A stretch of 64,000 bases of DNA from Nymphaea colorata (taxonomy: Eukaryota > Streptophyta > Magnoliopsida > Nymphaeales > Nymphaeaceae). The notes beneath the pieces were generated by a model. It was not told where the DNA came from. It was given only the letters and a program-made list of their open reading frames with translations, and made no database searches. The stretch covers positions 8,072,972-8,136,971 of the forward strand of contig NC_045146.1 of assembly GCF_008831285.2 (NCBI RefSeq), read 5' to 3'. Numbering within the stretch: the first letter of the stretch is position 1; each line of letters begins with the position of its first letter. Positions 25,669 through 39,700 of the stretch are shown one piece after another. The position numbers were made by a program, and so were the translations under genes.

Positions 25669-28600
25669 GTCAAAAAATTTCAAACAGAACAACATATTCA
25701 CACATATATATGTCAAAAAATTATAAACAAAATAACATATTCATAAATCATAATCCAAAATTTATAGATATTAGATACTATCATACTACTAAACACAGTA
25801 TAGAAGTAATTAACATACAAAATATATCAGCTTTCTTGATTCTCCTCAGTCACATCATCAAGATTAGAAGGAACAACAGGTTCTCTAAGGTCCATATTAA
25901 GAGCATGCAAATCATGTTCTCCTTCAAGTTCCACGTCAATGTCCTCTGGATTAACATCCCAATACTTGGATGATCCTGAACTGCAAGTTGCAACAAAATC
26001 AAAATATTATTTAAGTTAATATTAACTTTAAACAACCAACATAATATACATATGTATACATGTCATTATATCAAAGATACAAAAAGAAAGAAATACCTGT
26101 AATCATCTGAAGTACGTGAAAGTAAGCATAGGTTGGAGTGGATATAAACTAAATCTTCTGCTCGCCTATTAGTTAGCTTATTTCTCTTGATATTGTGAAT
26201 TTGAGAATAAGTGCTCCAATTTCTTTCACAACATGAAGAGGTTGCAGGTTGAGATAATAACTTCAACGCAAGTTGCTGGAGATTTGGTGTTGATGCTCTA
26301 AAACATAACCACCAATTAGCAGGATCTTCTTCATCTCTTGCCATTGCAGCTTGTATTGAATCATTTCTTCCACCCGAGAAGCTCGCAAACTCATTATTTA
26401 TTATCTTCAACCGATGAGAATCAGAATATCGTCTTCCCAAACATATCTCCCTATTTTTTGGTATTTCTGGATCTCGATTAGGAGGAACACGACCAGTACC
26501 TCCAGCCAACCATGTTTGTCCATAATATTTGGGATTTAAGGAGTGTGCCATACAATGCAAAGGGTTATTGCTTCTATTCCATCTTCTTACTAAAATTTTA
26601 TGCACATGATCGAAAAACTCATAATCATCAAGTGCAACATTCTTCTTCTCATGTCTAAAAATGATGTTTTGAATTTTTTCAATCATGTTATCCCACATAT
26701 CATAAACTTTATGAAGCATGGGCCCTTCTTTATCAACTTCTCTCAGCATCTGCCAAACAGACTTTGTAAACTACAGAAAATATGTAATCTTATCCCACCA
26801 TTCATCATCTAAAATACATTTTTTAATTTCTTGAGCCTTCACAATGTCATCAGTCCAGTAAAACTCCCAATCATTGTCAGTCACCATAAGTGTTAATGCA
26901 TGTTTCACCTGCTTTATTCTTTTTATTATTACAATAATGGATGCAAAACGAGTCTCTGCTACCTTCAACAATTTCAAATCAGAATGCCTATTAAATATAG
27001 CAAGAACATTGTTGTGGTTTACAACAAAATTTCTGATGTTTCTGACATCATGCTCAAGCTCATCAATCCATGAACACAATTTACCGGCGTTTGTATCATC
27101 TTTTCATGGGTTGCAAATACTTTTAAGTGCTAGATTTATACTATGTGCCACACAAGGAGTCCAAAATATGTGACTATACTTGGAATCACTTGCCAAATTC
27201 ATCATTGCTCGTTGGCAAACTGGAGCATTATCAGTCATAATTTGCATAACATTATCTTCACCCACTTCTTTGATGACTTCTATAAATAGCCCTTTTAAAT
27301 ACTCAGCATCTTTATACTCTCCAGATGCATCAACACATTTCAAGAAGATTGGTCCATCAAGCGAATAAACAATAAAATTTATCAGTGGCTGTCTTTGTAT
27401 ATCAGTCCACCCGTCAGAAACAATGGATACTCCATATTGTATCCATGAAAATTTCTTCTTCTCTAATAATTTTTCGATGTTTGCCTTCTCTTCTGCAAGA
27501 ATTGCTATTCTCAACTTCTCTGAACTCGGGGGTACATAACCACTCAAAGTGCAATTAGCCAAACCCATAACAACATCTTTCCAACAAGGACTTCTGGCTA
27601 CATTAAAAGGAAGTGAACTTGCAAAAAAGAACCTTCCGATCCTTCTATCCATCTCTGCCCTTCCCATATTTTTGAATGCTTGTGCTAATGTTTTGGTAGC
27701 TCCAATCGCCATGTTCATTTTTGTTTTCTTTGAAGCATCTTCACCTTCTTTCAATAGCATAAAGAAGAACAAATAGTTCACTTGACTTGGTTGAAGATTT
27801 CTTTGTCTCAGACTCTCAGCTACATTGTGTTCTTTTTTGAATACCTTTATCGATTCTTTGTTAACTTTTTCGTATGGTCTAATTCCATGGGACATAAATT
27901 GCAAGAAAAAATTACATTCCCACCGCCACCTGGTGCTTTTCTTAGTTTTTTCACATAGCGCCAAAGAGGCTGAGATGGATTATCCATCTCTACTGCAGCG
28001 GTATTAACACTACTACTGCTGCTTGCCATATTTCCACTTCCACTTGTAGGCATCGTTTCTTTTCCTTTATCAGCCATTACAACTTAAATCTGAAAAGCAC
28101 CTAGCAAGAGATGCAAGACAGAACCAAAGCCATATAAGGGGGAGATCGCCAAAGAGACTTAACCATAATGAGGAACAAAAACTAGAACCGCTAGATTGGA
28201 ACAATCAAGCATGTAAAATCAACATAGAACAAGGATCGGAGAGAATACCAGACAGATCCTCTAATAATCATTCAGACGAAAATGGAAACAGGGATCACGA
28301 AAGACCAAGAACGAAGTTTTTTTTTTTTTAAAAGGAACACTACGAAGCAAGAATGAAGAATCACCAACTATCAGTATCATATCGGGGGAAACAAGGGAAC
28401 AAAAAAAAGAGATGCAAGATAGGAAAACAAGACAGAACCAAAGAAACGGTAAAGACTTCAGACGAGAAAAAGAAATGCCATCCCAGCCCAGAGAGAGAGA
28501 GCATTGTTCCTCGATGCCGACATCTGGTCCACCGGCACCAGAGACGATGGAAGGCTCAGCGCATTGACAGAAATTGGGAAGATAATGAAAGCAAGCAAAT

Positions 28601-31600
28601 ACTGTCGCCGTCCGCTGCTCGCCGTGCGCCGTCGTTGGTCTTCGGTGAAGAGTGAAGACAGACGAAACGAAACAAAACAAAACTAAAACATGTTTAAGGG
28701 TTTCAAAAATTTTGACGTTAAAATGTAAAAACCATTAAAATTAAAATCAGACAATTTTGGACTCGGTCTGCTTTGACCGAGTCTGAAAAAGGTTGAAAAT
28801 GACCTCGGGTACGTTTATCGTACCCGGTGCGGTCAATGCCACACTCACGCCGTACCCGATGCTGTACCCGCACCGGTACTGGTGTCATACCGGTACCGTG
28901 CGGGTACTCCTCCTTAAGAGGAGTACCTGTGTGACAGAGTATGAAATCATCCAGATGTTTGTTGTTTGTTGCTCAAATATAGTTTCCAAATTTTAATTTC
29001 TTGTGAGAGCAACTGGGACCAGAAAGGTGTTTCGTTAATTCTATCTTATATTTGTGTCTGACAAGGTAGTATCTACATCTTGTGACAATTTCCTTCTTTT
29101 TGCAGCTGACGGAGTATCCTGTGGAGGCATGCAAGCTGCATCTCTCAGCTTTGGACTTGTCAAACAACTCTCTGTCTGGATTACCTCCTCAAATTGGTAA
29201 ATATGTTTAAATTAAATTATTTAATGTATTCTTGTTAACAAATAAGTTCCTATCAGAATATTATCTTTTCTGGAGGAGTTTAAGAAGTATGTAAATGGAG
29301 AATATTAATTTAGTGGACCTTTTGGGAGGATGTAATTTGAGGATTAGAACTTTGCTTTGAAGCAAGAGGCGAAACATATAATATTGGTCCCCTATTGATC
29401 AAGTCATTGACAGTGATGTTGATTTATTTTGCATGGCATATTTGACAGCAATGTGGTGTACCACAAAAGGTCTGTACTCTGAGGCTGGATTAGCTGGATG
29501 GACATAATTTTCGTGATCTGTAATATAGCAGTAACTGGAAGATGTGAATGTATTGAAAATGGATGAAAATCAAGGTTATATCATATGGTGCTGGAAGAGG
29601 ACATGGAAGAAATCATGAGGCTTATCAGTATAAGTTGATCATTAAGTAGTTCAGTTATCCAAGTAGAATTTGACATACTCTGTCGTCGTAGTTGTAATAA
29701 ATCTGTAGCTGTAAGAAGAGACAGATGTCATGGTGCATCCTGCACGAAGTAACTGTCAATCTGTCATATGAAATTGCAGTACTTTTGTGGAATGATTGAA
29801 AACCAAGGACACATCATTTAGTATTAGTTTTAATTTCTCGATTTTCCATGTTGTAGGCAAAAATTTTGTTCAGTTTATGTGATTTTGATATACCTGCTCT
29901 TCACCTCAACTTGAGCTATCCAAGCAGGAGAGTTAACATCCTAATAGGCAAATAATCTTATTGCCAAGTATACTTGCAAATGTTTATTGAATCAGCAGCA
30001 CTTGTATTACCAAGTGAACTTTGTTGTGAACCTTGGAAATGTGAAATCCCTTCTATGCTAGATAGTTACTGTGGAGTGTACTTGGACTTGAAGATGATCC
30101 TAACACAGTGATTATTGTGACATGAAGGGTTGATCCTGTTGCAGCTTACAGTGTGAAGCCCGAGAATGGTCTAGCTTATGATCCTGTTTGAAATCCTTTG
30201 CAAAACTAAGAGGCCTGCAACATGTAATGTGTTATATTATGAATACACATCTCATAAACACTGAAATGAAGTTCATGTCTTTATGAACTTCATGTAATGT
30301 GTTATATTATGAATACACATCTACATATTATGAATGTGTAGAATTGCTATCATTGCAATGCTAAGACAATTTAGTAGTTAGAACCTTACAACACTTTATG
30401 AAGTTCATGTCTTAATGGCCTACAACACAAAGTGCATTTCAAATTATAATAGTTTTTCACAACATGAAAAATTGTCTGAAGGGTGTTATGTTGGGTCCAC
30501 TTGATTTATTTTGAAGAAAATTCCTTGGTAGATTCTTTGAAGATATTCATTAATAAAAACCTTTTGTTCTTTGTTGTATTCTGAAAAGCTAGCCTGTCTA
30601 AGAAAAATTTAGGCATGGATTACTCTTAACTTGCTTTATTGGACTTGTTCTTTAGTTCACTCTTATTGTGAGTTGTCACTTGATACTTGATTTCTGCCAT
30701 GTTGCTTATTCATCTGTCTCCACATTCCATCAAAATCATTCTATGATATCCTTTGTTATAAAGGTTGCTCTCGCTGTAAGCGAAGCCACTGGTGAACTGT
30801 TGCTAGTCTGTCCACAGTTTTTCTTAGTCAATCTCTGTTGACTGCATTTACTATCTTATATACAAGACATTTCTGTATCTTTTGCATGCAACAAGCAGAC
30901 TGACTCTACTTTGTTTAGGCATGATGACGACTTTGAGGAAGCTTTTATTGACTGGCAATCCTCTTCGAAGTCTAAGGAGGTGATATGATGGGTTGTCTGC
31001 TCTACTACTTGTTTATAGGTTGAAAGAATAGAGCTGAATAGTCTAAGTGCATTTCAATTTTGTTTCAGCAATTTGGTATGTGGTCCAACTGCAACACTGT
31101 TGAAGTATCTTCGTGGTCGAATTTCAGCTGATGAGAGTGGTGAGAAATAATTTCATATCCACAAAATGTCTTCTATAAAAATGACTTTTAATTACTTGCT
31201 AAACACGTGATGGGTATCTTCTTTGAATCAATTCTAGCAACTTGTGATTGGGTATAGCACTGTCTTGGTGGATTTGTATCTTATGTTGCTGATGTTAATT
31301 ATTTCTTTGGACCCATCATTGAACATGGTCCTCTTTGCTAATTACTTAATGTCTGTTGAATAGGCTCTATAAATTGAAGAAAATATGTGACTATATCTGA
31401 TAGTAAATTTTTTTTTTTTTGGGTTGGGAGGGTCAAATATCCAATCAAATTGCAAGGGAGTCAAGGTTAAAGTACAAACTGAAAAATTGTAATATTGTGT
31501 GGTATCAACAAATAAAATAAAAATCGTGATATTATATATAAATATAGAAAAAATAAAAGATAATGTTATATTCTATATACAAATTGTTAAATGGCAACAT

Positions 31601-32440
31601 ACTTTTTGTTATGGGGGTTCGTGTAATTGTAATTTTGATAAAATATGTATGTCTAATTGATATTTAATCTTAACCTTAATCTCTATTTAAGTGGGATTAG
31701 GAGTCTAAGAGAAAGGATGATTCTCCCTCTCTCTTTTTCCCTATCTAACTGTTGTTCTCTTTCCTCTTTCTCCTTCTTCTCTCTTCTCACTTCCTTCAAG
31801 TTCATATTTTATTTTCTCCTGCCTTAGTGTAAGTTGCGTATGGCATCAGAGATTGATTTGGTGGATAGATAAAAAAAAACCTCCAATGTCAAAATATCTG
31901 ATGGCAGTTTGGGATCAGATCTGAAACCTGGTTTATGTCTATGGTCTGCTGTTCATATTGTTAAGTTTGATCTAGGTTCATGCATGTTGATCGATCTCTT
32001 CTTTCCAGACTTTGTGTGCCTGGAAGTCTGCATCCTTTGCCTCATATGCGCTGCTCACCAACTGTTTGTTCATTTTCCTGCGGGAGCGATGTTCGTCTTC
32101 TTTGAAGCAGCCTTAAAAATCTATTTCTGCCTTCTTTGTTGCATGTTGAATTGGTTCTTTTGCCATTTCATTGGCAAGGAAAATTGAAGCTGCTACTCTG
32201 GTCAGATTATTGGCTGTTTTGAGGCGTCTTCCTATATGTGATATTTTGTTCAACCTAGTCCAGTATTTTTGACTCAAGTCTGAATCAAATTGGAGTTGTG
32301 GTGGAGGCGTGTTGCTAAAAGTAAAAGAGCCTATAGCTGAACTCCAATTTGAAATTTCTCAGTGTCATTGATGAAGTTTGATGCTGGATGAAGTAAAGTA
32401 AAGGTATATGTTCTCAAGTCCAAAAATAAATAAATAAATA

Positions 32441-32480
<40 letters not shown>

Positions 32481-32611
32481 CCCGTAGCATTTCTGTGGCT
32501 CCGCAATGCACATGCCCAAGTGCATTTGCATTCATGGGATTCCATCCCATATAGGTTCATCAGGCGGGTGCCTTATTGCACATGCCCAATGAAAATGCAG
32601 TTGGGCATGTG

Positions 32612-32662
<51 letters not shown>

Positions 32663-33716
32663 TGTTTCAACACTGTTTGGGAGCTATGGTTGCACTTAAA
32701 ATAACCTGATTTTTTAAGATTATTGGCCATGTTTAGGTGCTGTTCTTGTGTGCTTGTGGTTGTTTCTAGTCTATATACTTATTTTCCTTGTTTCTAGTGC
32801 TAATTGTGGCTTATTCAAGAGCTTAAGATAACAAACAGAAAGGAAGAAATCATGGTTGTGGTGTAGGAGGTAGAGGAAGACGTCAGTGTACATATTGTGG
32901 GAAGCAAGAGGATAAGACTGAATGACCTTTTACGCCATTTTCCAAGTCTAATGTGCCCAAAGCTCTTAGTTGCTAAACTTGGGAAAGAAAATCCCATAGG
33001 CTGTCTGAGTCATTTGAAGTATAGTAAGTTGTCTTTTCTGACTGTAAGTATGATGAGTGAGACTGCACTTGTGACTGATGTTGCTTGTTCTACAAGTGAT
33101 AACCTGAACTGCCAAGGGCCCAAGGTAGTAGGTGGATTATTGATTTAAGTGCATCTATACACTTGTGTGGGTCTTCCCTAAATTTTTTAAACTGGAACCT
33201 GTTTCCAAGCATACTAGTGTTCATCTAGTAGATGGGAGCTCTTCTCCTATTGTGGGCCAAAGAAATGTCCACACACTTTTATCTAATATGCTTCATTCTC
33301 CTTACTTTTCTCAAAATTTACTATCGATAAGCTGCACTGCTAAGGAGGTTAACTGTAAAGTGATATCTGATCTTGTCTACTGCACCTTTCGTGACTTGTT
33401 GACGTGAAAGAGGATTAGTGGAGGTCAAGAGGAAGGTGGGTTCTACTATCCCCTTCAGTCTGGTCTACACTTATGTCACATGGGTGTCAAGTGCATGCTT
33501 GATAAGATAAATACCAAAGAAGGGGGAGTGATGTGTGTGTGCATGTGTATATATATATATACATATATATATATATAGAGTCTGTTATATGAAGCCCGTA
33601 GCATTTCTATGACTATTGAGTATTGACTCCTCAATGCATATGCCCAAGTGCATTGGCATTGGGTGTGTCCTGATGAACCTATGAGGGATGGAATCCCATG
33701 ATATTGGGGGGATTTA

Positions 33717-33798
<82 letters not shown>

Positions 33799-36700
33799 AC
33801 CCTCATAGCCATAGGTTCATCAGGCATGTGCCTTACTGCACACATCCAATGCAAATGCACTTGGACAAGTGCATTATATTTATTTATATATATAATTATA
33901 TATGTATATGCTTCAACGCTGTTGGAAAGCTATGATTGCACTTATAATAACCTGATTTCTTAAGATTGTTGGCTGTGTTTAGGTGATGTTCTTGTGTGTT
34001 TGTGGTTGTTTCTAGTGGATATACTTATTTTCCCTGTTTTCTAGTACTAATTTTGACTTATTCAAGAGCTTAAAATAACAAACATAAAGGAATAAATCAT
34101 GGTTGTGGTAAGGGTGGTAGAGGAAGACATCTGTGTATATATTGTCATATTGTGGGAAGAGGAGGATAAGACTAATTGACCTTTTACATCATCTTCCAAG
34201 TCTGATGTGCCCAAAGCTCTAGTTGCTAAACTTGGGAAAGAAAATCCCGTAAGGCGGTTTGAGTCATTTGAAGTATAGTGAGTTGTCTTTTCGGACTGGA
34301 AGTATGATGAGTGAGGCTGGACTTGTGACTGATGTTGCTTGTTTTACAAGTGATAACCTGAAATGCCAGGTAGTAGGTGGATTATTGATTCAAGTGTATC
34401 TAGACACTTGTCTGGGTCTTCCCAAAATTTTTTAAACTGGAACCTGTTTCTAAGCATGCTAGTGTTCATCTAGTAGATGGGAGCTGGTCTCTTATTGTGG
34501 GCCAAGGAAATGTGTCCATTTCCCCCACATTTCATTTTTCTAATATGCTTCATGCTCCTTACCTTCCTGAAAATTTACTATCTGTCAGCTGTACTGCTAA
34601 GGAGGTTAAGGTAGTGTTTGATGGCACATATTTTTTCTGGACGGAATTTTTTTCATGGAAAAAAAATGCTAGAAAAGTGTACGGTAGGAGAAATATTAAC
34701 TTTTCCAAACCCTAGGCATGTTTGATGGCCTGGAATTCTTTTTCGAGAAGAAAACTTTGGTGTTTGTTGGACATGATAAACTTTTCGTGGATAAAATATT
34801 TGGCGTTCAATTGTTTATGGTCCAATGGTTCATTTTGTGGACTCAAAAATATATTGTGCATCATGTAGGAAAAATGCACGACCGACAATGCATTTGTGTA
34901 GCATACCATTATCAAGCTAAAGTATATATGAATTGTTTACACAGGCACTATTGTGGGACAAAGTCGACGATAAAAAAAGGGGCAAAAAAAATCAAGACTG
35001 AGGCCCTGTTTGATGCACAGGAAAAATCCTGTGCATCGGGTGAAAATGGTACGACAAGGGGAATTTTAACGCGGTTGCTGGTGAGTGCATCAAATGCCGA
35101 AATTTTTAACGCGAAAAATTTTTATGACGAGGGTAAAGTTAACGCCCGTGGATTTTTTCCCTCTGTCGAACCCCTCTCTTTTTCTCCACGCTGAAGACTT
35201 CGCGGTGCTCCTTCTCCGCAGCGCTTCACAACTCTCCTCAGCGCTTCATAGCTCTCCTCCCCCTCACAAGTCTCCTCGTTACATAGCAGCGCTCCTCCCC
35301 TCCCCACAGTTAGCCTCCAGCATCAGCTCCAAGTCCCTGCTCGGATCTTATACCCTCCGCATGACAAAGCTCCGGCCGCAACTGTTCCGCTTCTTCCTTC
35401 TCTCCTCCGCAGCATGTTAGCTCTTATGCTTGTATTTTCTCCATCTTTCAGCCCTTTGGCGTTTTTGGGGGTTCAGTTTTGGGCGTTCAATTTGTGCATT
35501 TTGATGTGTTTTTCTGTTTGATTTATTTTTGTTATGGTCTACATCTTATTCTCTGTTATGTGCATTTTTTGTTGCATCCGTTTTTGGGGTTCAGTTTTGG
35601 GCGTTCACATTTGTTTCTGTTACTAACGATTTTGGGTGTTCGATTATGATTTTGTTTCTGTTCGTGTGAAGACGAAAGGTATTGTTTACTGTTCATATTA
35701 AGATATTATCCTCTGTTCATATTAAGATATTATCTATGTTCATTCTCAGAGGTGTCAATTCTGTGTGCAAGCAAACATGGCCCTGCTTTACTTTACCATG
35801 TGAATTTCATTGAGCCTAAGAGTGTTTCAGCGTTCTTTTGGGTGAAATTGAGGCAACTAGTTCGTGTGCATTTAGCAAGTTGAACTACTGTCCAACTGTC
35901 GCCAAGTAGCTGAAGCGGTCCTTTACAAAGAAACCCCATAGCTGAAGTGGCCCTTTTCATTTCTTAATAGGTTGTCATGGCAGATCATCTGCAAAACTCA
36001 CATCACCCTAGACGCCCTCTGAAATGGTGGGCGTATGTCCTTGTTTAGGTGCCAAAACTTAGCATTCTTGTATCTGTATGTTGGGGCTGTCCTGATGTTT
36101 TGCTTTCCCACTTTCCCACGTGAAACTGGAGGAGATAAAAAAAAACTTCTAACGGTCAGAAAAAAAGTCTCTCATATATTTTACCCTGTGCATCAAACAA
36201 GGTTAATTTTACCACGTTAAATTCCACCTTGTCATCAAACAGGGCCTCAAATTGGAAGAGGGAGAAATTTCATCCTGTAAATTTTTTTAGAAAAATTTAC
36301 CATGGTAAATTTACCACGTTAAATTCTTCCATGCTATCAAACGGGCCCTCAAACGGGCCCTGAGAGATTGAAATTTACTATAGGAGGCCAGAAAAATTGA
36401 CACCCCGTTGGGAAGAAGACACCTGCTTCATCAAATTGCTGCCTCGATCCTGCAGCATATAACAAAGGAGGAGAGAGAGAACGAGTGTCTGCTAGGGAAC
36501 ACACCATGGTGAGGGCTTGTTAGGGTTCTTTCTCATATAAACTTCCAGCAAATCTAGGCCTGCACTTGGCTCGACTCGAACTTGCTCGAGTAAACCCGAC
36601 TCGAGCTCGACTCGTTTTTTGTACGATTCGAGCTCGAGCTTAAATATAAACTCGAGTATATTAGCGAGCCAAGTTCAAGTTGGTTGGACTCGACTCGGCT

Positions 36701-39700
36701 CGGCTTTTTGTTTTCTTTGTTAAATGCTACAAACTTTTCATTAGTTTTTCGTTTTTCTCCCTTCACCTCACTTTTTCTCAACGCCATGATACCATCATTA
36801 CTTTTTCAATTTTGTTTTACTATCGTTGCTTTGTTCACGCGTTTTTTCAGTTTTCCCTTTCTTTTTCTCTTTCATCACCCACGCTTCCTCCCACCCTCAT
36901 CATTACACACACCACCGACCCTCATCATTACTCTTTTGAGTCAATGTCATTCATCTTTCCCTCTCTTTTTCCCTCTCCTCTCCCACGCTCGTCCTTACCC
37001 ATTGCAAAGCCCTTATCATCTTTTCTCCCATCTCACCTCACCCTTTCTCCTTCACCCTCGACGAAAGCTTCCTCCATCCTCCGATGGTGGCAGATGGCAT
37101 CGGCCATGGCGACGCCGGTGATTCAACGACTGACAACGGTGGGTGAGACCAAAGGTAAGCCATCCCCCCCCCCCCCCCCTCTCTTTAGCGAGGGTTCTGA
37201 GCTCTCAAAAACCCTTTTGCTCGACTGAGGGTTCCTTGATTCTCTACTGAGAACCCTCTTTCGTGCAGCTCAAAACCAAGAACCCTTGCTTGCACGAGCT
37301 TGGGTTCTCTGCTCGAGCCGAGTGAGGGCTTTGAGCACAAAATTCACGATCTGATTTTTTTTTTTTAAAGGTTTTTGTTATTGTTATTCTTCTATCTTTT
37401 TTGCAGAAGCCTCTAAAGCTCTCATTATCTTGCCTACACAGCTATCTCCGCCAGAAAATATAGCAAGGAAGAAAGAAGTCATCCTAAGTAAGTTAATAGA
37501 GCCCGACTCGAGTCGAGTTCGAGCTGAGCAAAATAAGTGTCAAGCGGAGTTTGAGTTGGTTGAACTTAGGATCAACTCGGCTCGTGTGCAGCCCTAAGTA
37601 AATCAGGTAACTGTTTTGGAAATAGTCTGAGCATATGCAGGTTGTAAATGGAATCCCATATGCCGGAAACCAAGCAGATTTTGGTGAACTCAGGTGACCA
37701 AGGAGATGGATAAAAAAGAGAGATAAAAGAGTGTTGAGGGTTTTGGACATGCTGCCTTCACCAATGGAGAAAAAAAAGCTCTCTTCCACATGCAGTTGAG
37801 GAGAAGCCATTGTTGATGAAGAAACTGACTGATGAGGAGTCGCTGCTGCGACCCCCTTACCACCAGTGACTAGTGCATCTGAGGAAGGTGCAGCAATGAA
37901 AAGAAAGAGAGTGTTGAGATGCCGAAGCCCTAATGGGCAGAAAAAATATCCTTCTAAAAAAATCGGACCCCATAGTGTCCAACTTTTTTCTAAGGGCAAT
38001 TTCCCAAATCTAGTCTCAAAAGCGACGACTTTTTTTGGTGTTTGATGACACACAAATATTCTGTATAAGCAAGTAATCTTTCCCCTGATGCACAATATTT
38101 TTCCTGCGCATCAAACTGTAAAGTGATATTTGATCGTGTCTGAAGCACCTTTCATGACTTGTTGATAGGAAAGAAGATTGGTGAAGGTCAAGCGGAAGGT
38201 GGGTTCTACCATCCCCTTCACTCTGGTCTACACTTATGCCACATGGTTGTTAAGTGCAGGTGTGATAATTTCCAAAATTTATGGAGGGGGCAGTGATGTG
38301 TATACATATATATCATTGTCAAAAAAATCGTTCTCGGGTTTTTAATGACGAGGTTTTTGTGGGTATCTTTCAGAAAAGCTGTTTTCTTCAGAAAAATATC
38401 GGGAAAACCTTGACGATTTTTAAAAAAATAAAAAAATCATCAAAATTAGGTAAAAAGAAAATAAATGAGAAATTAATATGAAAACATAAAAAAACTAACT
38501 CGACGCAGGTTATCATTCGTCACTCCGCAAATCTCACATGTCAAATGCAGCTTTCTCGCTCCTCAAAACCTCACCGAAGAGGCAAAGACTTGGTAAGAGG
38601 TAAGGCTCAGCTGGAAGACGCAGCTTGCACTCTCACATCTCACACGAAAGGTAAATTAATAAACCCTATTCATGGTGGTGCAGGGCTGCGGCGCGGCGAC
38701 GGAGCAACAGCAGCATGTAGGCCAAGAGGGCTAATTTTCAAAAAATGTAACTAGTAAAGGTCTTTTATTCAAAACATGAGGGGCGTCGTGGCCCCCACCA
38801 GCCCCCCTGTTCAGCCCCTGATTTTCTAAAATACACCTAAACTTTTTCTGATAATAATTAACTTTTTGATATTGTTAACAACTTATTCAAGTTTTGCACC
38901 ATTCGTGAAAAATAACCCTTTTGCCAACTAACCCTAGGTTATCACTTATGTTGGGTTTAGTGTGACAAAAAGGTTAAAGCACCCTCAAACAAACCAAATA
39001 CTAGTTCATTACTTTAACATTATCCTCTTCAAATATACCGAATAATATTAGTATATAATTAACTATATTCAAGTTGGTTAATATTTCATTAATGTCTAAA
39101 TTAGATAGGCGAACCATTTTTCTCTTTGTTAGGGCTAGAAAGTTATCCAATAAAAGCCTATATTTATCACAAAATTAGTATTCTTCATATCATTTTTTGA
39201 AGGGCAAGATGGTAGTTTTTTACTGATTAAATAGTCAATTTGATGGAAGAAAAAGTCTGACAGAATTGTTAAATTAACCATAGGAAATCTTGGTGTGTTT
39301 TGAATATTGAAATGTTGGGTGTTCTTTTTGATTATTGGCAAATCTCTACATGTGTTTTCTAAATATTTCCCTAAAATCAATTATAAGAAAAGTTGAGTAT
39401 GGTTTGTAAAATGCACAATTTATACATATATGGGGCTTTGTAAACTTTATCCTATCCAGGTTCAGTTTTCATATGATTTGTCTCTATTGTCAATTTGAAA
39501 CATGCGGTTGCAATCTTGTCTGACAGTAGATTTGTCTTATTGTCAATTTAGGCCATGCTGTTTGCAATCTTGTTTGATGCACATTTTGATGGTTTTTGAT
39601 GAGTTTTGTGAATGCTGCTTTACTGGTTCTTTTCTGCTTGATTTATATTAACCAAAATCAGTTTTCCCATTAAATTGACGTTGCATTCTTGTTACAGCAG

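Larger units (their letters stand above)
34610..38115. mobile_element. 3.5-kb composite insertion of TIR elements inside copia copy 2
   Basis: Comparison with copy 1 gives the borders to within a few bases. The ends are inverted relatives ('gtttgatggcacatattttt' at 34,616; 'gtttgatgcgcaggaaaaa' reversed at 38,114). Similar words, GGCCCTGTTTGATGCACAGG at 35,010 and, reversed, CATCAAACAGGGCC at 36,228 and ATCAAACGGGCCC at 36,337, mark further nested ends. A hAT (36,555-37,596) is also inside. I could not fix a target duplication for the outer unit. Confidence 0.6.

Noticed and set aside
36680-37228. 182-codon open frame
   Set aside because: Low-complexity Ser/Phe/Leu/Pro product of a C/T tract inside hAT family C; at most a captured leader.
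37493-38095. 200-codon minus-strand open frame
   Set aside because: It crosses the right end and target duplication of hAT family C, so it joins unrelated DNA.
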